DNA of 64,000 nucleotides from Lysobacterales bacterium 66-474 (GCA_001899805.1 MKWP01000002.1:267996-331995), one strand, 5' to 3'. Positions 26,635-35,877 are shown, counted from the stretch's first letter. Notes: a model not told the origin generated them from the sequence alone. Translations and numbers: made by a program.

Positions 26635-27539
26635 CGTTGCGCCCAGAGTGGGGCGGGATAAGCGCCCGCCGCATGCAAAGCCTCGATCGCCGCGACGACT
26701 TGCGCGCGATCGTCGGGGTAGGTGAGCCCCAGCCAGGTATCGTCGGTGGGCAGCACGGAAAGCGCCTCGTCGTGTGCAGCCAGGTATTGGGTGATGGCGT
26801 GCGGCAGGAAGTATTCGTCGTTTTCGCCTGCGTGGGCGAGGAACCCGCGCAGCCCGGATTCGAGGTCGGGCAACAGCGCGGGCGTGAGGCCCCAGCAGTT
26901 CAGCGACACCACGGTGTCGGGCGCGAGCGGCTGGCGCGTGCCGTCGGGCGCGTTGCCCCCGAGCGCGTCGTCGCGCACGGCGATGTCGATGAATTCGGTG
27001 ACGTCTTGCAGATGGCCGCGCGCATCGATGCGGCACACGCCGCGATTGACCCCGCCGTGGCTGGACAAGGTCGCGTCGAGCCGGTAACCGACCATGGCCG
27101 GGTTCGCGTGGTGCGCGAAGTGCTCCTCGAGCAGGCGGAACGCCGAGCGGCCGTAGTAATCGTCGGCGTTGATCACCGCGAACGGGCCGTGCAGCAGCGG
27201 CGCACAGCACCAGAGCGCATGGCCGGTGCCGAGCGGCTTCCCGCGGCCGGCGGGTGCGCGGCATCCGGCGGGAACCCGGTCGAAGGTCTGCTCGACCAGC
27301 TGCAATGTGGCGCGGCCTTCGAGGTGCGGCGCCAGGCGTTCGATCAGCGCGGCGCGCAATTCCGCGCGGATCACCATCACGACTTGCCCGAAGCCGGCCT
27401 CCAGCGCGTCGCGGATCGCGTATTCCAGCAGCCATTCGCCGCGCGGCCCCACGCCTTCGACCTGCTTCGCGTCGCCGTAGCGGCTGCCGAGGCCGGCAGC
27501 CAGGACCACCAGCGCGGGTGCGTCGTTCACGTGGTTCAT
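26631..27539 (-). CDS. nucleotidyltransferase family protein
   Basis: NTP-transferase fold protein (302 aa). Signature VVLAAGLGSRYGDAKQ at the N terminus, GKPLGTGHALWCCAPLL for the base-binding loop, and a metal site in FAVINADDYYGRSAF. It is likely to activate a sugar-1-phosphate with NTP. It overlaps the kinase gene downstream and the C13 peptidase gene upstream by 4 bases each. Other members of this family also lie next to NahK-like kinases, which supports a joint pathway; substrate unknown. Confidence 0.78.
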   Translation of the reverse strand: MNHVNDAPALVVLAAGLGSRYGDAKQVEGVGPRGEWLLEYAIRDALEAGFGQVVMVIRAELRAALIERLAPHLEGRATLQLVEQTFDRVPAGCRAPAGRGKPLGTGHALWCCAPLLHGPFAVINADDYYGRSAFRLLEEHFAHHANPAMVGYRLDATLSSHGGVNRGVCRIDARGHLQDVTEFIDIAVRDDALGGNAPDGTRQPLAPDTVVSLNCWGLTPALLPDLESGLRGFLAHAGENDEYFLPHAITQYLAAHDEALSVLPTDDTWLGLTYPDDRAQVVAAIEALHAAGAYPAPLWAQR

Positions 27540-28606
27540 CGGGTCGATCCGGTGGATGTCGCGGCGACAGGCGGTGTGGTGGGCGCCGGCGCGAACGGCA
27601 CGGCGGGCCCGGGCGTGAATCCGCTTCGCCATTTCGCGAGTTGCCCGGCGATGCCGTCGCCGACCGAAATCTGCGGGTCGGATGCAACGTAGCGGTCGCG
27701 CTTTTCCCATGCGGCGATCTGCTGTTTCGCCATCGCGAAGGCTTGCCGGAAATCGTCGGTCTTGTTCAGGGCGTCCACGAGCAATGCATGTCCGAACCAG
27801 GTGAGTTCGGATTGCTCGCCGCAGCCGAACGAGGATCGGTCGCTGCGCGCCGCGGTGATGATCATGCTGCCGGGTCCCTGCAGCGGCGGGATGAACCCGC
27901 CCGAATAACAGGCGTTGACGATCACGATTTTGTACTTGAACGGATGTTCGGCGAGGATGCCGGGCAGGTCGCCAGAGCCGATCTGGTCCAGCGGCAATGG
28001 ATCCATGTCGACCAGCAGGGTGTGGTCCTCGCTGCCGTGTGTGGTGAGATACACCAGCAGGATGTCCTGCTTCGGATCCATCTTCGACGCCACGGCGTCC
28101 AGTGCGTCTTCGAGGTTGCTCCACGAGGCGAGCGGCCTTGTCGAAAGCGAAGCCGGGTTGTTTTCCAGCACCAGCACGTGCCCGGACGCGCCCAGCCGTT
28201 GCGAGAGCAGCTTGTCGAAATATTCCGCCTCGTTGCGGAACACGTTCTGGCTGCCGTCGCCCGCGAACACGACCGCGTACAGGTTCACCTTGCCGGGCGT
28301 GCGCGATCGCAGCCGCGCCGTCTCGCGGTTCAGCAGGTCCGGTTGCGCGTAGATCACCTGTTCGGGCGTGGGGGCGTCCCGCGGCCAGTCCGCGTCGGAG
28401 AGCAGGTCCGGTTGCCCGGGATCGGCCGGGCTCGCCGGGGCGTCGGCCAGCGACGCCGACGGCGCTGCGAACGAGACCTTTCCATCGGGCGTGGCCGCGT
28501 GGGCGGCAGGCGCGCGATGGGTCTGCCAATCCTGCCAGCCGACCGTCGCGAAACCGCCCGCCACGAAGGCGAGGATCGTCAACACGACCGGTCGGAATCG
28601 CCTCAT
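27536..28606 (-). CDS. membrane-anchored C13 (legumain/caspase-like) peptidase
   Basis: Cysteine peptidase of clan CD, family C13 (356 aa). An N-terminal membrane anchor (residues 6-22, PVVLTILAFVAGGFATV) is followed by a low-complexity Ala/Pro linker to about residue 100. The caspase-fold domain has a catalytic pair His190 in LTTHGSED and Cys233 in VNACYSGGF. The tail is again Pro/Ala-rich. The start at 28606 gives a 4-base overlap with mtnC. Processing target and activation are unknown; its location inside a methionine-salvage operon is unusual. Confidence 0.85.
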   Translation of the reverse strand: MRRFRPVVLTILAFVAGGFATVGWQDWQTHRAPAAHAATPDGKVSFAAPSASLADAPASPADPGQPDLLSDADWPRDAPTPEQVIYAQPDLLNRETARLRSRTPGKVNLYAVVFAGDGSQNVFRNEAEYFDKLLSQRLGASGHVLVLENNPASLSTRPLASWSNLEDALDAVASKMDPKQDILLVYLTTHGSEDHTLLVDMDPLPLDQIGSGDLPGILAEHPFKYKIVIVNACYSGGFIPPLQGPGSMIITAARSDRSSFGCGEQSELTWFGHALLVDALNKTDDFRQAFAMAKQQIAAWEKRDRYVASDPQISVGDGIAGQLAKWRSGFTPGPAVPFAPAPTTPPVAATSTGSTR

Positions 28607-29307
28607 GCCAACACGATGGCGTCGAAGTCGGCGACGCAGGGATGGGTGGCCGAATCGTTGCAGCGCTCCGGCGGACGGCATACCTGGATCGTCTGCATGC
28701 CGGCACCGTGCGCGGCATCGAGTTCGGCCTGGATGTCGGACAGGAACAGGATGGATGTCCGTGGCAACCCGATGGCCTCCGCGATCCGCAGGTACGAACC
28801 GCGTTCGCGCTTGCCGCCGATCTCGGTGTCGAACCAGCCGTCGAAGAGCGGCGCAAGGTCTCCTGCCTCGGTATGCCCGAAGAACAGCTTTTGCGCCGGA
28901 ACCGAACCCGACGAATAGACGTACAGTTTCAACCCGTGGTCCTTCCAGGTGTGCAGCTTGCGGGGCACTTCCGGGTACACGTGCGCACGGTAATCGCGGG
29001 CCTCGTAGCCGGCTTTCCAGATCATGCCTTGCAGCGCCTTCAGCGGCGTGGCCTTGCGGTCTTCGTCGATCCAGCGCAGCAGGGTGTCGACGACGCGGCG
29101 CGAGTTCGGGTCATCAATGCCCGCTTCGCGTGCGGTGACGTCGAGCCAGCGTGCCACCACAGGGTCGCCGCGATGCGTCTCGATGAAACGCGGCAGGTGT
29201 TCGCGCGCGTAGGGGAACAGCACGTCCTTGACGAAGGCGATGGAACTGGTGGTGCCCTCGATGTCGGTGACGATCGCACGGACACCGGATGCCAACACAT
29301 CGTTCAT
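28603..29307 (-). CDS. mtnC: acireductone synthase (enolase-phosphatase E1)
   Basis: HAD-family bifunctional enolase/phosphatase (234 aa) of methionine salvage, turning 2,3-diketo-5-methylthiopentyl-1-phosphate into acireductone. Nucleophile motif AIVTDIEGTTSSIAFVKDV, YVYSSGSVPAQKLFFGH, FDTEIGGKRERGSYLRI and FLSDIQAELDAA are all typical. It is separated from mtnD by a PH-domain gene but co-oriented and coupled by overlaps. Confidence 0.95.
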   Translation of the reverse strand: MNDVLASGVRAIVTDIEGTTSSIAFVKDVLFPYAREHLPRFIETHRGDPVVARWLDVTAREAGIDDPNSRRVVDTLLRWIDEDRKATPLKALQGMIWKAGYEARDYRAHVYPEVPRKLHTWKDHGLKLYVYSSGSVPAQKLFFGHTEAGDLAPLFDGWFDTEIGGKRERGSYLRIAEAIGLPRTSILFLSDIQAELDAAHGAGMQTIQVCRPPERCNDSATHPCVADFDAIVLA

Positions 29308-29789
29308 GCGGCCGGGCCCGGTTGCTGGGTTTCGATGTGCGCGGAGTAGGCGCTTTCGATCTCGCGCTTCACTTCGATCGGGCGGGCGATGCGGTCGAGC
29401 AGCATCGCGGTTTCGCCGCGGCCGGTGATTTCCACGTTGCCGTAGCCGAACACGCGGCCCCAGAACGTCTGGCGCAGGTCGACCGTTTCGATCGAGGCCA
29501 GCCGCAGTTCGGTGGTGCTGCGCGAGACGATGCCGATCTTGCGCACCACGCGGCGGTTGGTGACGCCTTGTTCGATGGCGCTCAACCACAACCATTGGTA
29601 GCCCGCGATGAGGATCGCGATGATCGCGGCGGCGAGCGCGGCCCATGCGACCTGCGCGACCAGCAACGCCGCCACGGCGACGAGCCCGAGTGCGATCACG
29701 ACCCAGAAGCGCACCCACATGGACCAGTGCAGCCTGAACGTCGCCACGATGGTTTCGCCCGGCGCCAGCGACTGCTGCAAGTAGGACAT
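29304..29789 (-). CDS. bacterial PH-domain membrane protein
   Basis: A 161-aa protein with a YdbT/bPH2-like domain. Residues 28-63 are two adjacent hydrophobic segments (VRFWVVIALGLVAVAALLV and AALAAAIIAILIAGYQWLW), followed by the PH-like region LTNRRVV-type VTNRRVVRKIGIVSRSTTEL and IETVDLRQTFWGRVFGYGNV. The function of this class is not known; some bind membranes or complexes. It is wedged between mtnD and mtnC, 17 bases after mtnD and overlapping mtnC by 4. Confidence 0.8.
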   Translation of the reverse strand: MSYLQQSLAPGETIVATFRLHWSMWVRFWVVIALGLVAVAALLVAQVAWAALAAAIIAILIAGYQWLWLSAIEQGVTNRRVVRKIGIVSRSTTELRLASIETVDLRQTFWGRVFGYGNVEITGRGETAMLLDRIARPIEVKREIESAYSAHIETQQPGPAA

Positions 29790-29806
29790 CGCCCCTCCGT
29801 CCGCGC

Positions 29807-30352
29807 TCAGTTCTCGAGGCGCGGGAAATCGTTGGCGATGTCTTCGCCGGTGAACTCGGCGACCCAGCCTTCCGGGTTGGTGAACAGGCGGATCGCGACG
29901 AAGTGTGGATTCGGCCCCATGTCGAACCAGTGACGGGTGCCGTCCGGCACTCCGATCAGGTCGCCTTGTTCGCACAGGATGTCGTAGACGCGCTCGCCGA
30001 TGTGCAGGGTGAACTGGCCTTGCCCGGCCACGAAAAACCGCACCTCGTCTTCGGAATGGGTGTGCTCGGACAGGAACTTCTGCCGCAGCGCGTCCTTTTG
30101 CGGATGGTCGGCGGTGAGCGAGATCACGTCGACCGCCTTGTAGCCCTTTTCCTGCTGCAGGCGCTCGATGTCGTCCTTGTACGCGGCGATCACCTCATCC
30201 TGGCTCGCGCCGGGCGCGATCGGCTTGGAGGCTTCCCAGCGTTCGAAACGCACCCCGACTTCGTCCAGCGCGTGCGCGATCATGGCATGGTCGAACAGGG
30301 TGCCGAGCGGGCGCGCGGGTTGCTGCTGGTCGTAAACGCGCAGTCGGCTCAT
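29807..30352 (-). CDS. mtnD: acireductone dioxygenase
   Basis: Cupin metalloenzyme (181 aa) that oxidises acireductone to the ketoacid precursor of methionine plus formate (Fe form). Metal ligands are visible in SEHTHSEDEVRFFV (two His and a Glu) and the later His in PDGTRHWFDMGP. It starts at 30352, overlapping mtnB by 4 bases. Confidence 0.95.
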   Translation of the reverse strand: MSRLRVYDQQQPARPLGTLFDHAMIAHALDEVGVRFERWEASKPIAPGASQDEVIAAYKDDIERLQQEKGYKAVDVISLTADHPQKDALRQKFLSEHTHSEDEVRFFVAGQGQFTLHIGERVYDILCEQGDLIGVPDGTRHWFDMGPNPHFVAIRLFTNPEGWVAEFTGEDIANDFPRLEN

Positions 30353-30996
30353 GGGGTGCCTCCGAGACGCTTGAGATCGAGTTCGCAGGCCAGCAGGAAT
30401 TCCAGCGCCTCGAGGTGGCGCCGGGCCTCGGCCATGCCGCGTCCCCAAGTGTATAGCCCGTGGCCCTCGATGAGATAGGCGTACAGCGGCTTGCCGGCGC
30501 CGAACCACGCGTCGACTTTCGATTCGATGTCGCGCATGTCCTGCGAATTCGGGAACACCGGCAGGTCGAGTGCGCTGTCGTGGGTGGTGTAGCCGGTGAC
30601 GGCCTTCTGCAGCTCCCAGCCGCGCAGCGTGATCCTGCCTTGCGGTGCGAACAGCCGCGAGGCGACCGTCTGGTTGTGCGAATGGGTGTGCAGCACCGCG
30701 CCGACGTCGGGTTCGTGGCGATAGACCTGCAGGTGCAGGGCGGTTTCGGCGGATGGTCGCAAACCGGGATCGAGTGCGCGGCCGTCCAGATCGACCGCCA
30801 TCACGTCGGCGGGTGTCAGTGCGCCCTTGTCGCGGCCGGAGATGGTGACGGCGACGTGTGTTGCATCGATCCGCATCGAGAAATTGCTGCTGGTCGCCGG
30901 CGTCCATCCGCGCGCCGCGAGATCGGCGCCGGCGCGCGCGATTTCAACGCCACAGGCGTGCAGGCGCTCGGCGAGTTGTGCGGACGTGAGCGGCAT
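30349..30996 (-). CDS. mtnB: methylthioribulose-1-phosphate dehydratase
   Basis: Class II aldolase-fold zinc enzyme (215 aa) of methionine salvage. TPATSSNFSMRID for the phosphate site, the zinc motif LHTHSHNQTV and a third His in LIEGHGLYTWG. It is the first gene of a seven-gene minus-strand run ending at 25537. mtnA and mtnN are not in the window. It is divergent from the HiPIP gene with 129 bases between. Confidence 0.94.
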   Translation of the reverse strand: MPLTSAQLAERLHACGVEIARAGADLAARGWTPATSSNFSMRIDATHVAVTISGRDKGALTPADVMAVDLDGRALDPGLRPSAETALHLQVYRHEPDVGAVLHTHSHNQTVASRLFAPQGRITLRGWELQKAVTGYTTHDSALDLPVFPNSQDMRDIESKVDAWFGAGKPLYAYLIEGHGLYTWGRGMAEARRHLEALEFLLACELDLKRLGGTP

Positions 30997-31125
30997 GTCG
31001 TCGCGGCGGTCATTGAGGCGACTGAATGTAACATGCACATGGCGCAGAAAAATCGTGCCGGTCGCCGCGCACGGCAGTACCATTCGCACAGTGCCCGCGT
31101 TTCACCGTCAGACAGGAGTACCGAA

Positions 31126-31452
31126 ATGACCGAAGAAACTGCTTCCAGCCGCCGCCGCTTCCTGAAACTGGCGGGTGGCGCCGCCGCGGCGATCGCGATG
31201 CTTGGCGCGTTGCCGCGTCGTGTCTGGGCGGCGTTGCCGCACTTGAGCGTGGAAACCAATGCGACGGCCAAGGCGATGAAGTATGTCGAGGACGACACCA
31301 AGGCCGGGCCGCCGCACCAGCCGGGCCAGGATTGCGCGGCGTGCATGCATTACAGCGGCAAGCCGGGCGAAGCCTACGGTCCGTGCGCGATCTTCCCGGG
31401 CTTCGACGTGAACGCCAAGGGTTGGTGCGCGGCCTTCGTGGCCAGGAAGTGA
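31126..31452 (+). CDS. high-potential iron-sulfur protein
   Basis: Periplasmic [4Fe-4S] electron carrier (HiPIP, 108 aa). A twin-arginine signal (SSRRRFLKLAGG) leads to a mature domain with the four cluster cysteines at residues 70, 73, 87 and 101 (DCAACMHY, GPCAIF, GWCAAF). CAGGAG lies 9 bases upstream of the ATG. HiPIPs donate electrons to terminal oxidases or reaction centres; the partner here is unknown. Confidence 0.93.
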   Translation: MTEETASSRRRFLKLAGGAAAAIAMLGALPRRVWAALPHLSVETNATAKAMKYVEDDTKAGPPHQPGQDCAACMHYSGKPGEAYGPCAIFPGFDVNAKGWCAAFVARK

Positions 31453-31942
31453 TCCACCCGCGGGGCGCGGTTTGCGCACGCAGGTAGCGCGGCGCAAACC
31501 GTTGCGTCGCATGCGCACACGTGGACGTGCATGCGATCAGCGAAGGGACGATCAGGAAAGGGAATGGGGCGGCGCTGGAAAAGTTGCTGCCCGGATACGA
31601 CAAGCGGAGGAGCTGACTACGCTTGCCGCACCGGGCAACGGTCCGGGGTCCACTGCCAATGGGAAATCCCTCGGAAGAGCCATCATAGCGCGGGCTCCGG
31701 CGGCGTCCAAGATTGACAAGCCGCATTTCCGGACGATTTTTTTTCCACCACTGAAACAGTGACTTGCAAAGTTAATGTTTCGTTGTGTCGAGACTTATCC
31801 ACAGTACGAGGCCGTATGGTGAGCGCCACGGTCGGGCTCGACGAAACCAACGGCGTTCGCGCAAGGTAAGTCTTGCGTGCGGTCGGCGGACCACACGCGA
31901 ACGGACTCGACGACAAGAAAAAAGGTCGGCAGCCGATGCCGC
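31453..31942. other. 490-bp gene-free region between convergent genes, with two hairpins
   Basis: No credible gene. Just after the HiPIP stop lie two strong inverted repeats. The first has a 10-bp perfect stem CGGTTTGCGC (31468-31477) pairing with 31492-31501; the second is TCGCATGC (31507-31514) pairing with 31529-31536. They may end HiPIP transcription although no U-run follows. Further on are an eight-T run at 31737-31744, the short hairpin CACTGAAACAGTG (31749-31761) and a single consensus DnaA-type nonamer TTATCCACA at 31795-31803. Confidence 0.6.
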
Positions 31943-33385
31943 TCAGCCGGGGTTTCTCAAGCGGCTGTGGCGATATCCGTAACCGAAGTAGATGGCAAAG
32001 CCGAACAGCGTCCACAGCCCCATCAACGTCCAGTTGTACCAGTTCTCCCAGTACAACAACGTCACACACCCGAGCACGCCCAGCGTGCAGGTGACCGGCG
32101 CCCACGGCACCCGGAAGGCGCGTGGCAGGTCGGGTCGCGTGCGGCGCAGGATCAACACCCCCGAGCACACCGCAACGAACGCCAGCAGGGTGCCCATCGA
32201 CACCAGGTCGCCCAGCACGTCCAGCGGAAACACCGCGGCGAGCAACGCGATGCCGGCGCCGGTGATCATGGTATTGATATGTGGCGTGCGATGACGTGGG
32301 TGCAGTTTCGAGAACACCGGCGGCAGCATGCCGTCACGGCCCATGCTCATGAAGATGCGCGGTTGCGCGATGATCATCACCAGCACCACGGAGCCCAGTC
32401 CGAGCAGTGCACCGACCTCGACCAGCCAGCGCAACCAGTTGAGTTCCGGGTGCGCGGCCACCGCGGTGACAACCGGTTCGGCGGTACCGAGTTGCGTGTA
32501 AGGGATCAGCCCCGTCAACACCGCGGCCATTGCGACGTACAGCACGGTGCAGATCGCCAATGCCGCCAGCGTGCCGATCGGCATGTCACGCTGCGGGTTC
32601 TTGGCCTCCTGGGCGGCTGTCGAAGTCGCCTCGAAGCCGATGTAGGCGAAGAACACCAGCGTCGCCGCGCGCATGATGCCGCCCCAGCCGTATTTCTCCG
32701 GGCCTTCGGCCGGCGGGATGAACGGGTGCCACAGGTCGGGGTTGACGTAACGCCAGCCGGCCACGATCACGACCACGATCAAGGCGACCTTCAAGACCAC
32801 GATCGCGCTGTTGACGCCGCTGGACTCGCGGATGCCGACGTAGCACAGCCAGGTCAGCAACAGCACCAGGATGACCGCCGGCAGGTTGAACAGCGCGCCG
32901 GTGATGACCAGGTGTTTGTCCACGAACGCGATCGGCGCGCTGGTCAGTACATCGGGCAGGTGCACGCCGATGTGCGCAAGCAGGCTTTTGAAGTAGCCGG
33001 TCCAGCTCACCGCCACCGCCGACGCCGACACGCCATATTCCAGCACCATGTTCCAGCCGATGAACCACGCCGCGAACTCGCCGAGCGTGGCGTAGGCATA
33101 CGAATAGGAACTGCCGGACATCGGGATCAGCGTGGCGAACTCGGCGTAGCACAGCGCCGTGAAGCTGCAAACCACGGCCGCGATCACGAACGACAGCAGC
33201 ACGGCGGGGCCGGCGTGCTCGGCGGCGGCTTGCCCCGTGATCACGAAGATGCCGCCGCCGATCACCGCGCCGATGCCGAGCGCGGTCAGGCCCCAGGGCC
33301 CCAGCGTCCGGCGCAGCTGGACGCCACTGTCCTCGCGCTCGTCGCCGACCGTCTTGCGTGCAAGCAGCTGCTGGAGCACCGTCAC
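31943..33385 (-). CDS. APC family amino acid permease
   Basis: Inner-membrane amino acid transporter (480 aa, about 12-14 hydrophobic segments) of the cationic amino acid transporter-like branch. The first helix carries the consensus GIGAVIGGGIFVITGQAA; YAEFATLIPMSGSSYSYAY and FFAYIGFEATSTAAQEAKNP are typical. The substrate is not identifiable. The GTG at 33385 is the likely start, 31 bases after the stop of a second permease, so the two probably form one transcript. Confidence 0.9.
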   Translation of the reverse strand: MTVLQQLLARKTVGDEREDSGVQLRRTLGPWGLTALGIGAVIGGGIFVITGQAAAEHAGPAVLLSFVIAAVVCSFTALCYAEFATLIPMSGSSYSYAYATLGEFAAWFIGWNMVLEYGVSASAVAVSWTGYFKSLLAHIGVHLPDVLTSAPIAFVDKHLVITGALFNLPAVILVLLLTWLCYVGIRESSGVNSAIVVLKVALIVVVIVAGWRYVNPDLWHPFIPPAEGPEKYGWGGIMRAATLVFFAYIGFEATSTAAQEAKNPQRDMPIGTLAALAICTVLYVAMAAVLTGLIPYTQLGTAEPVVTAVAAHPELNWLRWLVEVGALLGLGSVVLVMIIAQPRIFMSMGRDGMLPPVFSKLHPRHRTPHINTMITGAGIALLAAVFPLDVLGDLVSMGTLLAFVAVCSGVLILRRTRPDLPRAFRVPWAPVTCTLGVLGCVTLLYWENWYNWTLMGLWTLFGFAIYFGYGYRHSRLRNPG

Positions 33386-33416
33386 AGGTCAACCACCATC
33401 GTGATGTCTGGCATCG

Positions 33417-34949
33417 TCACACCACGTCGTCGAGTGCGTGGGTGATCTTTTCCGGCGACATCTGGCTGCGCTTGTAGCCATACAGGCGATAGAAGATCAA
33501 CCCGATCACCGCCCACACCACGAACACCACCTTGGCCACGGCGCTGAGGTTGACGAACAGCAACAGGCAGCCGGCGACGGCAAGCGGACACACGATCCAC
33601 ACCAGCGGCGTGCGGAACGGACGCTTGCGACCAGGCTGGGTGCGGCGCAGGATCATCACGCCCACCGACACCATCGCAAACGCGAGCAGGGTGCCGGCGT
33701 TCGAGGTATCGGCGAGCTTGCCGACCGGGAACAGCGCGGCGCACAGCGCCACCACCGCGCCGGTGACATAAGTGATCACGTGCGGCGTGAAGAAACGTGG
33801 ATGCACCTTCGAGAACACGTTGGGCAGCAGGCCGTCGCGCGACATCGTGAAGAAGATGCGGGTCTGGCCGAACATCATCATCAGGATCACCGACGGCAGC
33901 GCCACGATCGCGGCGAGTTCGATCATGATGGCGACCTTCGGGTGTCCGAGTGTGCTCATCACCTGTGCCAGTGGTTCGCGACTGCACACCAGCGCCTGCG
34001 AATTGCCACACGCTGCCGCGAATGCCGGGGTGCCCGGATCCAGGACCGCGCCGGTCGCGCTCGTGAGCGGCTGTGCGCCGACCGAACCGGCCGCGCCGTA
34101 GCCCACCAGCAGGTAGAAAATGGTGCAGATGACCAGTGCGGCGATCAGCCCGATCGGAACGTTGCGATTGGGATTGCGGGTTTCCTCGGCGGCCGTGGAA
34201 ACCGCATCGAACCCCACGTAGGCGAAGAAAATGGAAGCCGCCGCACCCAGTACCCCGATGCCGTTGCTGCCGATCGGATTGCCCCAACCGGTCGGCAGGA
34301 AAGGATGCAGGTTCTCGGTCTTGACCGCAGGTACCGCAATCACGATGAACACGGTAAGCGCGATGATCTTGATCGCCACCAGCACGGCATTCACGCGTGC
34401 GCTCTTGGACGTTCCGATTACCAGCAGCCCGGTCACTGCGATCCCGATCAGGAAGGCCAGCAGGTTGAACCCGCCGCCGAGCGTCGGTCCGACTTGCAGC
34501 CAATGCGGAAGCGACAGTGCACCTGGTTCGACCAGTCCGAAAACGCCGCTGTTGAGCAGGCCGTTGACATAGCCCGACCAGCCCACGCACACGGCCGTCG
34601 CCCCGATCGCGTATTCCAGCACCAGCGCCCAACCGACGATCCATGCGATCAGTTCGCCCATCACGCCGTAGGAGTAGGTATACGCCGAACCGGACACCGG
34701 AACCATGGCAGAAAGCTCGGCGTAGGCGAGGGCGGCCAAGCCGCAAACGGCCGCCGCGATCACGAACGAGATCATCATGCCGGGGCCGGCTTTCTGGGCC
34801 GCTTCGGCGGTCAGCACGAAAATGCCGGTGCCGATCACCGCGCCGATGCCGAGCAAGGTCAACTGGATCGGACCCAACTGGCGCTTCAGCGATTTTTTTT
34901 CGGCCGTAGCGAGAATCTGGTCAAGCGGCTTCACACGCCAGAAGATCAT
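33417..34949 (-). CDS. APC family amino acid permease
   Basis: Second inner-membrane permease (510 aa) of the same branch. It has GIGAVIGTGIFVLTAEAAQ in helix 1, YAELSAMVPVSGSAYTYSYG and FFAYVGFDAVSTAAEETRNP. It differs from its neighbour by an extra loop with two cysteines (AAACGNSQALVCSRE) between later helices. The ATG at 34949 has GGGAG seven bases upstream. It is the promoter-proximal gene of the pair; the two look like diverged duplicates. Confidence 0.9.
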   Translation of the reverse strand: MIFWRVKPLDQILATAEKKSLKRQLGPIQLTLLGIGAVIGTGIFVLTAEAAQKAGPGMMISFVIAAAVCGLAALAYAELSAMVPVSGSAYTYSYGVMGELIAWIVGWALVLEYAIGATAVCVGWSGYVNGLLNSGVFGLVEPGALSLPHWLQVGPTLGGGFNLLAFLIGIAVTGLLVIGTSKSARVNAVLVAIKIIALTVFIVIAVPAVKTENLHPFLPTGWGNPIGSNGIGVLGAAASIFFAYVGFDAVSTAAEETRNPNRNVPIGLIAALVICTIFYLLVGYGAAGSVGAQPLTSATGAVLDPGTPAFAAACGNSQALVCSREPLAQVMSTLGHPKVAIMIELAAIVALPSVILMMMFGQTRIFFTMSRDGLLPNVFSKVHPRFFTPHVITYVTGAVVALCAALFPVGKLADTSNAGTLLAFAMVSVGVMILRRTQPGRKRPFRTPLVWIVCPLAVAGCLLLFVNLSAVAKVVFVVWAVIGLIFYRLYGYKRSQMSPEKITHALDDVV

Positions 34950-35302
34950 TTGTGCTCCCAAATCGTGTCGGGTCCGCGGTGGGGGAACCGTGGGCGGGCA
35001 CACCCTGCGCCCCTGTTGGATCCGCCGACGCTTCCCCTCGAAGCGGCGCGGGCCTGTGCGAAGGCACAAGCGCCCCGTACCTTACTTGCCCTTTTATTCC
35101 GCGACAAGCGCCGAATGGCATGTTTTGCCGCTTATGGCCAAGGGTTTCGTGGGTCAGGCAAGCGGCCATCCATGGCATGCGGCCGTTCGGCATCCCTGTC
35201 ATTCATCTGCATGAGGTCATGCCATGCAGGACATGACCTGGGTCGCGCAGATTCGAGCTCGCTCGATGCGCGCGATGCGTGGTTTCGCATCGCGCAAGCG
35301 CA
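34950..35302. other. 353-bp gene-free region upstream of the permease pair
   Basis: Lies between efpL and the permease operon, both on the minus strand, so it should hold the permease promoter and 5' leader. It is locally less GC-rich around 35080-35160. Short open frames exist but lack codon bias. I could not pick a convincing promoter or riboswitch. Confidence 0.4.
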
Positions 35303-35866
35303 TCAGGCTCGACCGGCGAATTCCCCCGTGAGCGTGTTCACCCACACCTTCTCGCCGGTGGTGATGTATTCGGGTACCTGGATTTCGACGCCGGTATCGA
35401 GCTTGGCCGGCTTGGTGCGCTTGGTGGCCGACGCGCCCTTCAATTCGGGCGCGGTGTCGACGACCGTGAGCGCGACGCTGGTCGGCACCTGCAACGCGAC
35501 CGGCGCATCGTCGATCAATTGCACGTAGTAGCCTTCGACGCTTTCGACGATCCACGCGGCGCCGTCGCCGACCACGGCGGGATCGAGCGCGTAGGGCGTG
35601 TAATCCTCGGCGTCGAGGAACACGAACGCATCGCCGTCCTTGTACGAATAGTTCACGGCGCGACGCACCAGCTCCATTTCCTTGAGGTCGTCGTCGGCGC
35701 GCAGGCTCAGGTCGAACTTGCGCCCTTCCGGTATCGAATACAGCGTGAACCGGAACGTGACGTTGCCGCCGCGCGCGGTCGGCGCGCTGCGCTGGATGTC
35801 GCGCACCTGGTAGACGGTGCCTTCGTGTTCGACCACGTTGCCTTTCTTGACGTCGGAAGCTTTCAT
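35303..35866 (-). CDS. yeiP: elongation factor P-like protein EfpL (YeiP)
   Basis: EF-P paralogue (187 aa) that relieves ribosome stalling. It is assigned to the EfpL/YeiP subgroup because the loop tip reads [14 protein letters not shown], close to E. coli YeiP SPTARGAATLYKMR, rather than the PGKG-type loop of EF-P. C-terminal OB features include [18 protein letters not shown] and VIQVP-type [17 protein letters not shown]. The ATG at 35866 follows a palindromic repeat that provides a purine-rich GGGAGAG ahead of the start codon. Confidence 0.92.
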   Translation of the reverse strand: MKASDVKKGNVVEHEGTVYQVRDIQRSAPTARGGNVTFRFTLYSIPEGRKFDLSLRADDDLKEMELVRRAVNYSYKDGDAFVFLDAEDYTPYALDPAVVGDGAAWIVESVEGYYVQLIDDAPVALQVPTSVALTVVDTAPELKGASATKRTKPAKLDTGVEIQVPEYITTGEKVWVNTLTGEFAGRA

Positions 35867-35877
35867 TCTTTTTCTCT

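Noticed and set aside
31749..31761. CACTGAAACAGTG hairpin with the eight-T run as a terminator
   Set aside because: The T-run lies 5' of the hairpin on the plus strand and becomes an A-run on the minus strand, so neither strand has stem followed by U.
31795..31803. Perfect DnaA-type nonamer TTATCCACA as part of an origin
   Set aside because: Only one full match, no cluster, no AT-rich unwinding region and no dnaA, dnaN or parAB nearby; one chance hit in 64 kb is not evidence for an origin.
34921..35202. Minus-strand open frame of 93 codons upstream of the permease
   Set aside because: It overlaps the permease start, lacks a ribosome-binding site and has an irregular composition; more likely leader sequence.
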